NCBI GenBank assembly: GCA_013397865.1
Contig: VZTI01003931.1
Location: forward strand, 1,716,770-1,780,769
Direction: 5' to 3'
Length of the DNA: 64,000 nucleotides
Source: Struthidea cinerea
Lineage: Eukaryota; Chordata; Aves; Passeriformes; Corcoracidae
The translations under genes and the position numbers were made by a program. The notes below the pieces were generated by a model, which saw only the letters and a list, made by a program, of their open reading frames with translations, ran no database searches and had not been told where the DNA came from. Below are positions 12,301 through 23,445 of the stretch, in pieces. How positions within the stretch are numbered: position 1 is the first letter of the stretch; each line of letters starts with the position of its first letter.

Positions 12301-15236
12301 TCTGGCCCAGAAAATTGTCTCCTGCTCACTGTGGCACAAGCAAGATTTCACTTTATCAGTAACAAGGGCTCAGAAACACGGGATGAAAAAAATCACAGCA
12401 GGATTACTTTTTCCAGTAGTGATATCTACCATCATCCAAAATAAATTATTTACCAAAAAAAAAACCAGCCCCAGTCACTTTCCTTTTTCAGCTACCTGTT
12501 TCCTGCCCCCAACCCCATCACACCCAGCTAGACATTTAATCAGCACAGCTACACCTGCCAATAGACCTCAGCAGAAGTGCAGTGAGAGACACTGAGTACT
12601 TCAGATGTGTTTCAAAAAGAGATACAGAAGATTCACACTTGTGTGATGTTTATTTGCAGACTAAGGTGCTGACCAGAGTCAAGAAAGATGTCTGCTTTCC
12701 ATCCTTCGCAAAGTTCTGCCTTCCTCTGCCCCTTTATAAAATGCTATTTAGGAAAGGCGTTGTGCTGTGGGTATGAATGTATGTACATGTGTATAAACAG
12801 AGCTGGGATAATTTTATGCGATAAGGACTGTGAGGCAATATCCTCAGTCTTCTTTAACCCATCACCCATCCTCAGAACTCAAATGAAAGAGCAAGCTGCA
12901 CAGTTGACAACCTGTTTCTTTCTTCCTGCAACAGTTTCAGTAATAAAAACGGCTTGGTAGCAAGGCACATGTGCAAAACATGCCTGTCCGTTTGATCCGC
13001 ACCACTGCATACCAGTGCCAACTTGGGCTTTTGCCACCCTCAATTTAATGGCAGCAGATGCCATTTGGTGCAACAGACACAGCAGAGATGTAATCTGTAG
13101 AGAATAAAAAGCATGGAAGTCCGTGTCTCTTGACAGGAAAAATCATCACTGCGCAGAGGTCAGAGAAAGACCTAAGCAGGGGAATTTTTCACTATAATGA
13201 GCAACAAAAAATACCCTTCTCTGTCCTCTCCCATAGCTTTACTTAAGAAACCTCCAATCCTCCTTTTTTTGCAATAGAATTCGTTGCTGCTTCTGTCTGT
13301 GCAGTAGCTCCCTGTAGAACTGTCTCCACTTCCCACCCAATGCAGATCTATTCAAAATATTTGGTGTTCCTGTAAGTACTGAGCACTCAAAATGCAGAAT
13401 GCCAGTAACAGCTGAGTGTGTGTTCGCGGAGCTTGGTCCAACACGGCACGATTCCACCATGGCAGCTGGCTGCTCTAGTAAAACTCTCAGGGGCCTCATG
13501 AAATAACTGACATGAAAGTTAAAGCGTTTGGAGCAAGAAACGGAACTCATTTTTCAATTGACATTAAAGAGGAAATCATTTTAGTGTCAGCTGATACTGC
13601 CCAGACACGTTTTCAGTAATTAAGGCTCGGAAAAAGCAGTGGAAATACCTGTGAGGTGTGCTAAGAATGAAGCCAGAAGCAACGTGTGAGAGGTGCCAGC
13701 GAAGGAGTCCCTGCGCTGAACATGACATGAAATGGGAAACCTTATGGAATACAACCATGGAGAGAACAAGAGCTGCCCAGAAGAATCAAGCACAGAAAGA
13801 GCCAAAATTGTGCCTTTGAGTACGGCGTGAGGACACAGGAAAGGCACAGGTGATTTCAGAATTGTGATGGTTATGGTCATGTAAGGTATTCTTGTGTCAT
13901 TGAGGTAAGGAGGAAAAACCGATCCTGTCTATGCTCTCTTGCCTCAGCTTTGAAACACATCTGAACCCATTCCTTCCCTACATGTTGCCAATACAATATC
14001 CATATGTGACTTGGTTTCTCGTTTTTGTACTCTTTCATGATACTAGATTTCACTTCTGCATCCAGTTACAAACTTTGGAGGTTTTTTCAAGAGTTTAGGT
14101 CTTACTTTTTCCATATTATATTTTTTAGGATCACAATCACCTCGGAGATACATTCCATTATGCACAAAAATAGATGACATTCCTGCCATTTTACAACCAA
14201 GAACCAGTGAAAGTGAGCTTGACCCACAGTGACAGAATACTTTTTTTTTAACATGGAACCCACAATTCCCTGATGGATTTTTCTGCTGTATCTCTCTGAT
14301 AGTTCTTGAGGGCCCAGGAGAAAATACATTGGCTTCCCTTTGTTGGTCCTAGGCAGAGGTGGATATCTGAACAAGGCAGATACTACCAAATCCCAGGGTG
14401 TATATTTTTGGCTGTTGATTACCTAAATAATTCATAGATTACCAGACTCAATCAGCCCCTACTTTCCACACTCCAAATTTGTGTCACTACCTATGCACAG
14501 AGTTTATTGTTGAGTGAGGATGTGCAGCAGCACCCCAGAGAAAAGAGAACCTTGAAACCAGAGGGGATAATGCTCCTTTTTGAACCTGCAAAGAAATCAC
14601 TGGGGCTGCAAAGGGGGTCTCTTTCCTGCTCCCCAAAATTGTGACAGCATCCCACTTTTGGTCAGTTTCTTCAGTCAGACATCAGTTTGGGTATGTGTTT
14701 GTAAAGAAATTTTCTTCAAATTAAATTTTCAAGGGTTTGAGGAAATGAAACCTCATTAAATTCAAATTCTTTTTCGTGTTCTGGTTTTCTTATATCCACT
14801 AAGAGCCCAGTCCCCCTCCCATCTCAGAGAAAAACAACATTCCAAGAACTACAAAGGGAGCATATCGTGTTCACAGTTCAGTTATGTGTTTATTTGTTAA
14901 GATTTGCTTTTTATAAATCTTAGCTATTTTCCCGCTGTAACTCTTTATTGCAGAACACACCGCTCTCTTATTTATTCTTGACAGACCCTGTATAAATTTG
15001 TGGTTCTGCATCAATAATAAGCGTCATTAATCATAGTAACAATGCACATCACAGGGTCTTCCAGGCATTCACCACTGAACTCTCTACTGTCCTACAAATG
15101 AAACCCTCCCCTTCTCAGTAATTATTTCTGAGCTTACACAGAAACCAAGGAATTTTGTTGGACAAACTGGGAGAAAAAAGATCATTTTCTCCCAGTGGAT
15201 ATGTTGAATGATGGGGGTGGGGAAGAATCTCAGCTA
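9371..15236. other. unique noncoding sequence
   Basis: No gene or repeat family is recognised across this stretch. A 16-base A-run lies at 10390-10405 and a short T-run near 10830. Open frames of 60-136 codons on both strands show no known domain. Confidence 0.5.
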
Positions 15237-15704
15237 CAGGTGATGCCATGAGGTTTTTTTACCTTTTCTTTTATACCCCTTTTATATACCTTTTTATAAC
15301 TTTTGTATTCTTAGTGGTTTTTAGCCTACATTCTTTGACTACTTTGTTAAGCTAGGAGACTAAACATTTTAGAAGCCTTGTAGTTATGGATCAGTGTGCC
15401 CCAGACCCCAAGGTCCTCTCCGGAACACATTTTGTATACTAAGTTAGAACCATCCAGGGGAAGGTTCCTCGGGGAGGGGGGCTCACTCGAGCCTCTCATT
15501 GGGGAATCTTTGATAGATATGCTAATTAGTAAGACCTATAATGTTGTACCCAATCTATGTGTGCATTGCGGTGTGCATTTCGGCGCATTCCACCTGGATG
15601 TGGTGCACCTAAAGATCCTTAAAATAAATACCGAGGTAAAAGCCCTTTTTCCCTTCTAACCGTGTTTGATTCTTGATTTTAAGGCCAGGAAAAGACATCA
15701 CAGG
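15237..15704. repeat. 4-base target-site duplication flanking solo LTR
   Basis: CAGG at 15237-15240 is repeated at 15701-15704, immediately outside the TG...CA ends of the LTR. This is the footprint of retroviral integration. A 4-base duplication is typical of gammaretrovirus-like (ERV1) integrases. Confidence 0.7.
15241..15700 (+). mobile_element. solo LTR of an endogenous retrovirus (460 bp)
   Basis: The element starts TGATG and ends CATCA, a 5-base inverted repeat with the canonical TG...CA ends, and is bracketed by CAGG duplications. A poly-A signal AATAAA lies at 15623-15628, about 70 bases before the 3' end, as expected for R/U5. A CpG- and GC-richer section (15400-15500) precedes it. 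Polypurine and primer-binding sites are absent and no gag, pol or env sequence adjoins, so this is a solo LTR left by recombination between the two LTRs of a provirus. Its ends match those of the LTR at 19489-19977, implying related families. It has no coding capacity: the 87-codon frame 15396-15659 is incidental. Confidence 0.82.
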
Positions 15705-18700
15705 AAGGCAGAAAGGGGTTTTATAGTTACTGGGAATTTTTTTCCTTTCTGTAGTAAATGGAAGTTTGTTTTTTAGCAACTCATAGTCGAAACTTATGGA
15801 CAAATATTTTGTTATAAAATTGTGTGAAAATTGTTCCCCAAAATAGCCATTTCTTTTGTTTAGTTTCCATTCTTCCAACAACTACATTAGCCAGTAAGTA
15901 CAGCTTCTCTATATTCATTGTTTATTTACATATACGAAAGAAATAGCAGGAGAAAAGTAATCTAACAGATTAGAGCAATGGACAGTAAATCCAATTCTAT
16001 ACCAAGTAAAGTCAATACAAATTATTCTGCTGAGTTCACTGGGTACAAGAAGCATCCTGTGATTCAGACATCGTAATATAAGCAGTGAGAAACAAAAGAG
16101 CACGAGAGCAAAAAGCAAGAATTGCAGAAATAAGGCAAAAGCTGAAACAGAAGTCATACATTTAAACTCTTCTTTTTTTGAGTGAGATTTAAGAACACAT
16201 TTTGACAATGCTGAGTTTTGGAGGTCAAGAAATGCATTTAATTTGGCAGCTATAAAGATGGTTCAACCACAACTCAAGTTCTGAAATCTTATCCAAGATT
16301 TTTCTCCATCTTTATCAAGAAAGACTGCCAATGGATTAGGATGTTATCTCAGCAGGGATGGGATTTTTATTCAGTCATATCTCCTCTTTGCCCCACTGCA
16401 TTTCCATCTGCTTTTTTGAGAGGGTTTTATGGCTGTCAGAGAGGTGGATAGAGCCTTAAGAGAGCCTAAGAACTAAGTGGAGAAGTGATATACAACCACT
16501 GAACGGGCAAAGGATAAAGGGAGCCTGGGGAAAGAAAATGAAGGAAGAAGTGTAGGTGGCACATTTGCTTCAGCTGCAGAAACTAATTACAGCTGGCATA
16601 TGGATACGTATTTGTGGTTGCTCAGCTATGTACTTAAAGTCTCTACTTTCCAGAGTATTTTCTTTATGAGACACAGAACATTTGCCAAACTTTCCATCCT
16701 TTTAAGAAACCACCCTGATCATTATTTAATTAACTGACTAATTTCAGGATCGTAATCTGAAAACAGGAAAGCTGAATTTTTTCAGCTACCTTTTATTATT
16801 TAAAGCTACATTTAAAGAATATTAACTTGGTATAATGTCACCACCCTTACTGATGAACAATTCAACTATTTTTTGTTTCTCTACAAAACTGGTTTTGCTG
16901 CATGTACTTCTGCCATGGAAGCCTTAACAAAGCTATGCCTATCCCTAGTCCTCAGTGTAACTGTGAATACACAGTTAGAAGTATATCATAACTCTGTATA
17001 AAAGAACATTCCCAAAGGACCAAATTTTGCATAACCTGGTGAAGAATTAGATCTTACTCATATTGGGCAGACTCCCTCAGGCCTTGGTCTGTTCTGATGT
17101 GAGTGCTGTCCTTGAAGATAAAAGATTTCCCTAAAAAAGTAACCAGTCAATTTATATTTCTTTTTTCTTCAAAACTAAAAAAGAATTTTGAGAAAGCCAA
17201 CCCAGATCCTTCATATAAAACATGACTGCCTTCCTCTGCCTATATGGCAAATATTACTCCAAGAAATCTTTAAAACAAATGATTGCTTTTATTGTCTAGA
17301 AGTTGTAGTATGCAGTTTTATCCCAAAAACTGCACCTATTGAGAGATATGGAGACAACTCATGCCAGGTGAAGTTGGCAGGGCATCAAGGAAAAAAAATA
17401 AAACTTGTATTCATGTAAATACTTTCTCACTGTTAAAGGTTCTCTGTGAGAGGCAGATATTGAAGACATTGAAGATGTTTGCTGTTCCATTAAGGCTGCA
17501 AGACTCCAGCCCTTCTAACTCAGACAGAATCGGGAAAGGAGACAGTTAGCAATGTCAGGGAGCATTTCTGTTTTTCCATTACCCATTCAAGCTTTTTGTG
17601 GTTTTTAAATGCTGATCAATGACTGCTGATCCATATCAATGAGTGTGACCGTCTGAGACAGTCAAGGTAAGAAGCTTTAGGTGTTGAGACAGACTGGAAC
17701 TGATTGTGTTTTGATGAATTCTGTGGCTTCCATTAATCACATGATCAGACCTTTCTTCTTTTGGGGTTTCATTCCTTCCTTCCTTATTTTAAGGCTACTT
17801 GGCACGTTTATTTTTTCAGCAGTAGGGCCGCTGCTGACTTCTTTCCACCAGATGGCACCACAGACTGTGATCCATAGCCACGATCTATACATGTGTGTGT
17901 ACATATTTTTACAAATGCATGTGCGTATGAGCGTAGCCAGAGAAATGCATTCGTTGGTGAAAACATATGAGTGCTAGACACCTACAAATCTCACTTTTCT
18001 TGCCTCTTATCCTGCCACACAAAGCAGAAGGAGGAGCAAGACCAACCAACACCTTGCATCGAGACCACGCTGGAAATAATGCTTCTGTATTTGACACTTT
18101 TCATGGTGCAGGCACTCCATACTATTTAAAATAAAAACTACTAAAAAGGTAGTGCATTTTATGAATTTTAATTTCTAGCACAACTTAAAGTAGCCACTTT
18201 CTTCTGAACTGCAATGCCTACTGCGTGGTCATTCTCATATACAGATCGGCTGTTGAAGGATTATTCTATGGAATCCAAATCTGAAATCTTTTCAATCCAA
18301 CTGTTCTGCATCCCAATATGGGCTGCCTACCAAATGTTTCTGTAGGAAATGGGACAGGAACGCTTTTCTATTTCAACTGGTTACCTATCTTAGTTTGACT
18401 CTTCAGTAGTTTAATCTAACACCTTCCCTGTAAGAATTTGAAAGAGCTCTGAAAGATGAGAAGAAGTTGATAATGGACACAGAAAAACTGTTTTAGAAGA
18501 AACTGGCAAATAATACTCATAAAATGATCCTTACCTAGCAGGTTAGTATTTAAAACACAGTTGGCAAATTTGACTGTTAATTAATATTCCCATTTTTTCT
18601 TAACTAATTCTCAGTTGTTTCATTTTTCATTAGAAACAAAACCTCTCCTCGATCTGAAAAGTCTTCAATGGGGATTTTCAGCTGACTACTTAATGTCTGA

Positions 18701-19488
18701 GGTCTTGCCTTCATAGAGATGAGAAATAATAGTAACGCTTTTGAGGACAGTGATATTTAATTGTTACTGTAAAGTCCTTGCTGCAAAAGTGGTGTTTCAT
18801 GCTGCAAAGTAGATTAAAGATATATGACCATTGTTTGCAAACAGTTTATCAGATGCATAAAGTTTTTTTTGGTTTGTGATTAATTTTCAAGTTGTTTTAA
18901 TTTCTGACATTTTCATAATCCTGATGGCTTTCCCTCCATGCTTTTAAAGAGCTATCTTAACTTCTGCTATTATCTTTACTTTGTGGCAGTTCTCATAATC
19001 TGTCACAACAGTAAAAGAGACAACAGAAATTATACCCTCTTAGTGTATATGGAAGAAAAAATGTTTGTTGCATTTTTTCTCCATCTGTCCGTGTCCAGCT
19101 GTCCCTTCCTTCCCTCCCTCTGGATTAGGTGTCACAATGGTGAAACTGCCCTCTTCTCACCCTATGCCTTTAAGGGGTTAATTTCCAGCCCTTTCTGAAA
19201 TGGGCTGGTACCTGCTGCCTCCCATTCCTGGAGAAGACATCTTCAGCCTGTCTTAGCCTTCAGTCTTAGCTGGGAGCCCAAGCAATCCTGAACATACTGA
19301 AAACTTGCATTTTCCTACCAGGGAAAAAAATGCATCACTGATTTATGATGGGTGCCCGGGAACCAGCAGCAAAGGAAAGGAGTAGTGACTGACTGACAAA
19401 CTCGCAGTGCCAAAAAGCAAGCTGAGAGTCTCCACTTAGGTACCCTCTCTGGTAGCCCAGAGACAGGGAGAAGTACCGAAATTCCTAG
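15705..19488. other. unique noncoding sequence between two LTRs
   Basis: No retroviral gene is visible here, so the two flanking LTRs do not bound a recognisable provirus. A short hairpin at 19185-19208 (CCAGCCC/GGGCTGG) and pyrimidine-rich sequence around 19080-19130 are the only structures noted. Confidence 0.55.
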
Positions 19489-19977
19489 TGATGCCTTAGG
19501 TTTTAACTTTTATATTTTTCAAGTCCTGTACTACTTAGTGTGTAGCTCTGAGGTTTCTTGTAGCCTGTTAATTTCTGCTCTCTCATGCTAGTTTGACATA
19601 ACAAAGCCTCTCCAGGCCTGCTTTCCAAGGACACTCAGACCGTCCAAGGCCCAAAATGTGTAAACCAAAGACTCTAAAGGGGGGGCAAGCTTGGGGAAAT
19701 TACATCATTAAACTGAAGCTTTAATTGGAGAATTAACCCTGACATGTAAATGAACCAAACCTATGAAAGTGTGAAGAACTCCTGACCTGCAGTCCATCTT
19801 GGGGACCATCTTGGCAGTAGCCTCTGGCTCCCCAGGGTGTGCCTTTGAAGGCCTTCCAAATAAATACCCATTTTATTTGGGTTTTTACCCAAATATTATG
19901 GGTATTTACCCAAATTACCCAAATTTATTCCCTTATTCTGTCTAGTCTCTGTTTCTAGGAGGACAGTTAAGACATCA
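19489..19977 (+). mobile_element. solo LTR of an endogenous retrovirus (489 bp)
   Basis: It begins TGATGCC and ends AAGACATCA, giving the same TGATG/CATCA ends as the LTR at 15241. Both share AGGTTTT shortly after the start, a CCTTnnAATAAATACC block around the poly-A signal, and the last nine bases. Here AATAAA is at 19859-19864. The flanks are CTAG (19485-19488) and GTAG (19978-19981), a 4-base duplication with one mismatch. The middle portion differs from the first LTR, so these are related subfamilies rather than the two ends of one provirus. A strong nested hairpin directly follows the poly-A signal. There is no coding content. Confidence 0.75.
19861..19908 (+). repeat. nested perfect-stem hairpin at the LTR poly-A signal
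   Basis: The outer arms 19861-19871 (TAAATACCCAT) and 19898-19908 are exact reverse complements (11 bp). Inside, 19874-19882 (TATTTGGGT) pairs exactly with 19887-19895 (9 bp) around a TTTT loop, with only a 2x2 mismatch between the stems. The outer arm overlaps the last bases of the AATAAA at 19859-19864. ACCCAAAT recurs at 19908-19915 and 19917-19924, so alternative pairings are possible. In a transcript this would place the poly-A signal at the base of a stem-loop. Confidence 0.85.
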
Positions 19978-20008
19978 GTAGTATCGTTAAACCCGGATGA
20001 GGCTTTTA

Positions 20009-20310
20009 TGTGACAGGAAAGCTGCTCTGCATTCAGAAGGCTGCAATTTTGTCTCATACCATACCAGTGCCTTTGGTCCACATGGTATCCTGCAAAACAG
20101 GTTCTATGTGTGAGACCCTGAGCTTTGTTCCCACAGTGCAGATGTAAAGCTCCAGACTGAGCCTGCCTCACATGACAGGTGTGCTATATAAGCTGGAGCA
20201 TGTGCGGGAGACAATAAATCATGCTCTTTGGAAATGCTGCAATAATCAATGACCAGGGAAGACAGATAGATGACCAGGGAAGACATATAGTTGACCAGGG
20301 AGACATGTAG
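20009..20310 (+). mobile_element. probable LTR fragment with TATA box and poly-A signal
   Basis: TATATAA at 20185-20191 is followed 28 bases later by AATAAA at 20213-20218. This compact promoter-to-polyadenylation spacing is typical of avian retroviral LTRs. Downstream U5-like sequence runs into a triplicated unit containing GACCAGGGAAGACA. A TG start at 20016-20017 is possible, but I could not find a convincing target-site duplication, so the limits are guesses. It lies about 30 bases downstream of the complete LTR at 19489-19977 and is a different sequence, so it is either a separate older insertion or one interrupted by the other. Confidence 0.45.
20249..20310 (+). repeat. 21-base tandem repeat, three copies
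   Basis: Three consecutive units of 21, 21 and 20 bases share the core TTGACCAGGGAAGACA with few substitutions: 20249-20269, 20270-20290 and 20291-20310. This is a small minisatellite, possibly an amplified U5 end of the LTR-like sequence to its left. Confidence 0.85.
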
Positions 20311-23134
20311 AAATAGGCCTTAGCTTCACACGATGGATAGAAATAGACTGAGATGCTTGTTAATTGTTTTCTTCAGTTGTGAAGGTCATTTCTTAAAAGC
20401 ATACTGTAAAGTACATTTTAATGCCTCATCCCTTAAATCTCTTCTATTTCCCCTTCTTCGCTCCTCATAAATGCATTGGCTTGTGGGCTTGATGGTACTT
20501 AATTTATACATTTTTGCTTAATTTGATGAACTGTAAGTGCTCTTTTAGCCTACTGTGAGCATTCAATAATCCAAAGTGGCTGTGAAGTATATAAGTCCTG
20601 TTGCTGCTTTATAGTGCCTGATTAAAACAGAAATAATGTACTATAAAATCCCACTCAAACATCTTTATCCATCACAACTCAGGGGTAAAAAACTGCCTTG
20701 GGTTGCTGGTGTATTTTTTCCCCCTCATTATCAATCTACATTAGTAATTGCAATGAAGTTAAAGCAGTAGCCTCTTCATGGTTCTCTGGGTGTTTTCTCT
20801 TAACAAGCAATTTTACATTTCATTGTAGTGGTCATGTCCCCATCCCTTCACCTGTGCCTGGCCAGTCCAGAGCTGTCTCACATTACCTTTTGGGGAAGGT
20901 TCCCCAGTTTCCCCATGTAGAGAAATAGGAATAAGAGTCTTTGCTCAGCACCCCAGCACCTGTTTAAAAGCATAATTGATTGTGCTTGCAAAGAATTTGG
21001 GACCTTCAGACACTTCTATGTTTCAAGAGTACAGCACAAATTATTTTCTAGATTTGTCTGCATGACCTGTAAATGACAATATTTTTTCTACCCTCTCTTC
21101 TTTAGTCTCTCCCTCAAAAAGTCCAGGTGCAGAAGTAAGCATGATTAGACTTGTGACAGCTCAAACCTGACAAAAAAAAAAAAGGTCACGCTTGCAAACT
21201 CTTGAGCCAAGCATGATCAGGAAGGAATTCTATGTTCATTACCTGCAAGGACATTTTTCCAGTATAAGACTCTCTTCTCTTCCTCCCTCCCCTCTCTATG
21301 CTTTTTTTTTTTCATTTTCCCCTTTCGCATGGTCCTTAATATCAGGATGCTCTAACCCCCTTTTATTGAGAGGTTAAATGGAGCCAGAAAGCTCCAGAAA
21401 AATGTCCTGTCTCATCGACCTCCCCTCCAGTCTGAGTTCTGTAATTTCCCCCGCTGTGCTGAATTGCTGCTCCTCTCTGTGTGTGCAATAAGCAGTCGCT
21501 TCCTGAGAAGGAGACACGCTGCCTTCTGAAGTGCCCATTCAGCACCGCAGAGGACAAACTGTCTGGCAACAGGGGTGTGATTCAAGGGCTGCAACACACC
21601 GAAAAGAACAAAAGGAAGGAGGTGCTGGAAAAGAGGATGAGGAGGTGAACAGAGGAAAGGTGGGAGAACCCTAGGTTAGGGAACAAAGGCTAGAGAGCCA
21701 TGAATATTAAAATTGTTGGTATAATGATGAAACACCCAAAAGAAAGCAGGTTTTTTCAGACAGATAGAACATGCCACTTGGGCTCATTCATGCCAGGTAG
21801 CACTCTGCTGTGAAAATAGGTCCCCAGAAAACAGTAATCATAGCACAAACATATATTTTAAGTGAAGATTGATTCTATTGCATGATAGAACACGTGAAAT
21901 AAAAAGCCAAAAAAAAGGAAGTCTGCCTTCCCTCCTCCCTACCCCTACCAATGTCTTGCATATCTGAAGCTTTTCCCCAATAACTGCTTTATTTTCATTT
22001 TATATAATATTAAAACATTAACATTAAGACATTCTCCTATTTTAAAATACAAATCCCAAGTTTTCCTGGCCATTAAGATTAATGTGTAATACCCCTTTGC
22101 CAGCTCATCTTTCTGACTGCACTAAGTCCCATCAGGAAAGCATTTTTGAGAGTCAGATTGTATCAATCCTGCAGCCGGGCATGTATGAGGGGACTGTGGT
22201 AAGGCAGGCCATGGGAGTGTTGCATAGAACATGGGACAGAAAGTCTGGAGAGACTGGAAGAAAAGTCTGATGCTATTACAAATCATTCTTTTCACATCAG
22301 GGTGACTGAAGAACACATGTCTGAGTGCAAGGGCCAGGACAGGCAGCCCATGTCACCCCTGGTCTGCGTGCACGTGTCCGGTCAGCTGCTGCAGGTGGGA
22401 GTAGCACCCTGAGTGACCATCTCTTTTCCTTGGCCATCTCTTTTCCATCATCACTTTAGAAGCCTTGGCCTTTCACAACATAAACACCATTGTCTTCTCT
22501 CCTCACCAAGGTTAGTGAGCTCGGGCAGGAACAGCTTTGGTCCTTGCTGTTTCTACATTCATTTGCAGCTCCTCTGTCTTAGGCCACTAATCTCTGATCC
22601 CAGGGTAGACGCTTTTCCAAGAGAATCAGTCTCAAGTAGGAAACTGCTTTAAAAATGGACATTTTATTAAGCAATTTGGGACTTTTTTTTTTTAATTTAG
22701 TGGTGAAAAAAACCCCAAGGCCCTGTCTCCTCTGCATCTTTTGAAATTATGAGATTTGCAATAACCTAAGTAAAGATCTGTGATTAGGAAACAAGATTAG
22801 TCTCTGAAAAAAAACACCTATAAATTATGAAAAAATGCCCACTGCAACACCAGAAGCTCAATAACATTTGCCTGGCTTTGGGATTTACTACCAAAACTAA
22901 CACCTGAATGCCCTGCAAGCTATATTGTGCTGTGGGCAGAGAGGTGAGAAAGGACACACACCTGCACCCTTCAGGGCCATGCAGAAAGGTACAGCCATCC
23001 CATGCTGTCCCTTCTGATGACCTCACTGGATGCAGACAATCACCAGAGCTTGACTGAGTTTCACCTGGGTTTTGGGGATTAGTGCCTAAACCAGGAAAAC
23101 TGAGTCAATCCTAGCTGCATCCGCTTTTTCCAGG
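20311..23134. other. unique noncoding sequence
   Basis: No gene or repeat family is recognised. A 13-base direct repeat (CCATCTCTTTTCC) occurs at 22417-22429 and 22434-22446. T- and A-runs lie near 21173-21184 and 21303-21312. Confidence 0.55.
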
Positions 23135-23445
23135 GAATCATAGAATCACTGAAAAGACCTAAAAGATTGACTCTAACCATTAACACCGCAGTGCCAAGTC
23201 CGCTACAGACTGTGTCCCTAAGTGCCACATCCACAGGTCTTTTAAATGCCTCCGGGGATCATGACTCAACCACTTCCCTGGGCTGCCCATTCCAATGCTT
23301 GACAAGCCTTTCAATAAAGAAATTTTCCTGATATCTGATCTAAAACTCCCCTGATGCGACTTGAGGTCATTTCCTCATCCTATCAGATTGTTGCTTGGGA
23401 GAAGGAACCGACCCACACCTGGCTATAACCCACTTTCACGTATTT
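23135..23445 (-). mobile_element. CR1 LINE 3' fragment
   Basis: The left end has the CR1 terminal octamers in reverse (AATCATAGAATCA at 23136-23148), which places the 3' end of the element on the left. Reading the minus strand rightward gives decayed ORF2 C-terminal coding with residues such as FFIERLVKHWNGQPREVVES, interrupted by stop codons and indels. CR1 is the main bird LINE and is usually truncated at its 5' end, as here (about 310 bases). The divergence is substantial, so it is not recent. The right boundary is approximate. Confidence 0.85.

Noticed and set aside
15241..19977. One provirus bounded by the two TGATG LTRs
   Set aside because: Each LTR has its own flanking duplication, the LTR middles differ, and no gag, pol, env, primer-binding or polypurine sequence is seen between them.
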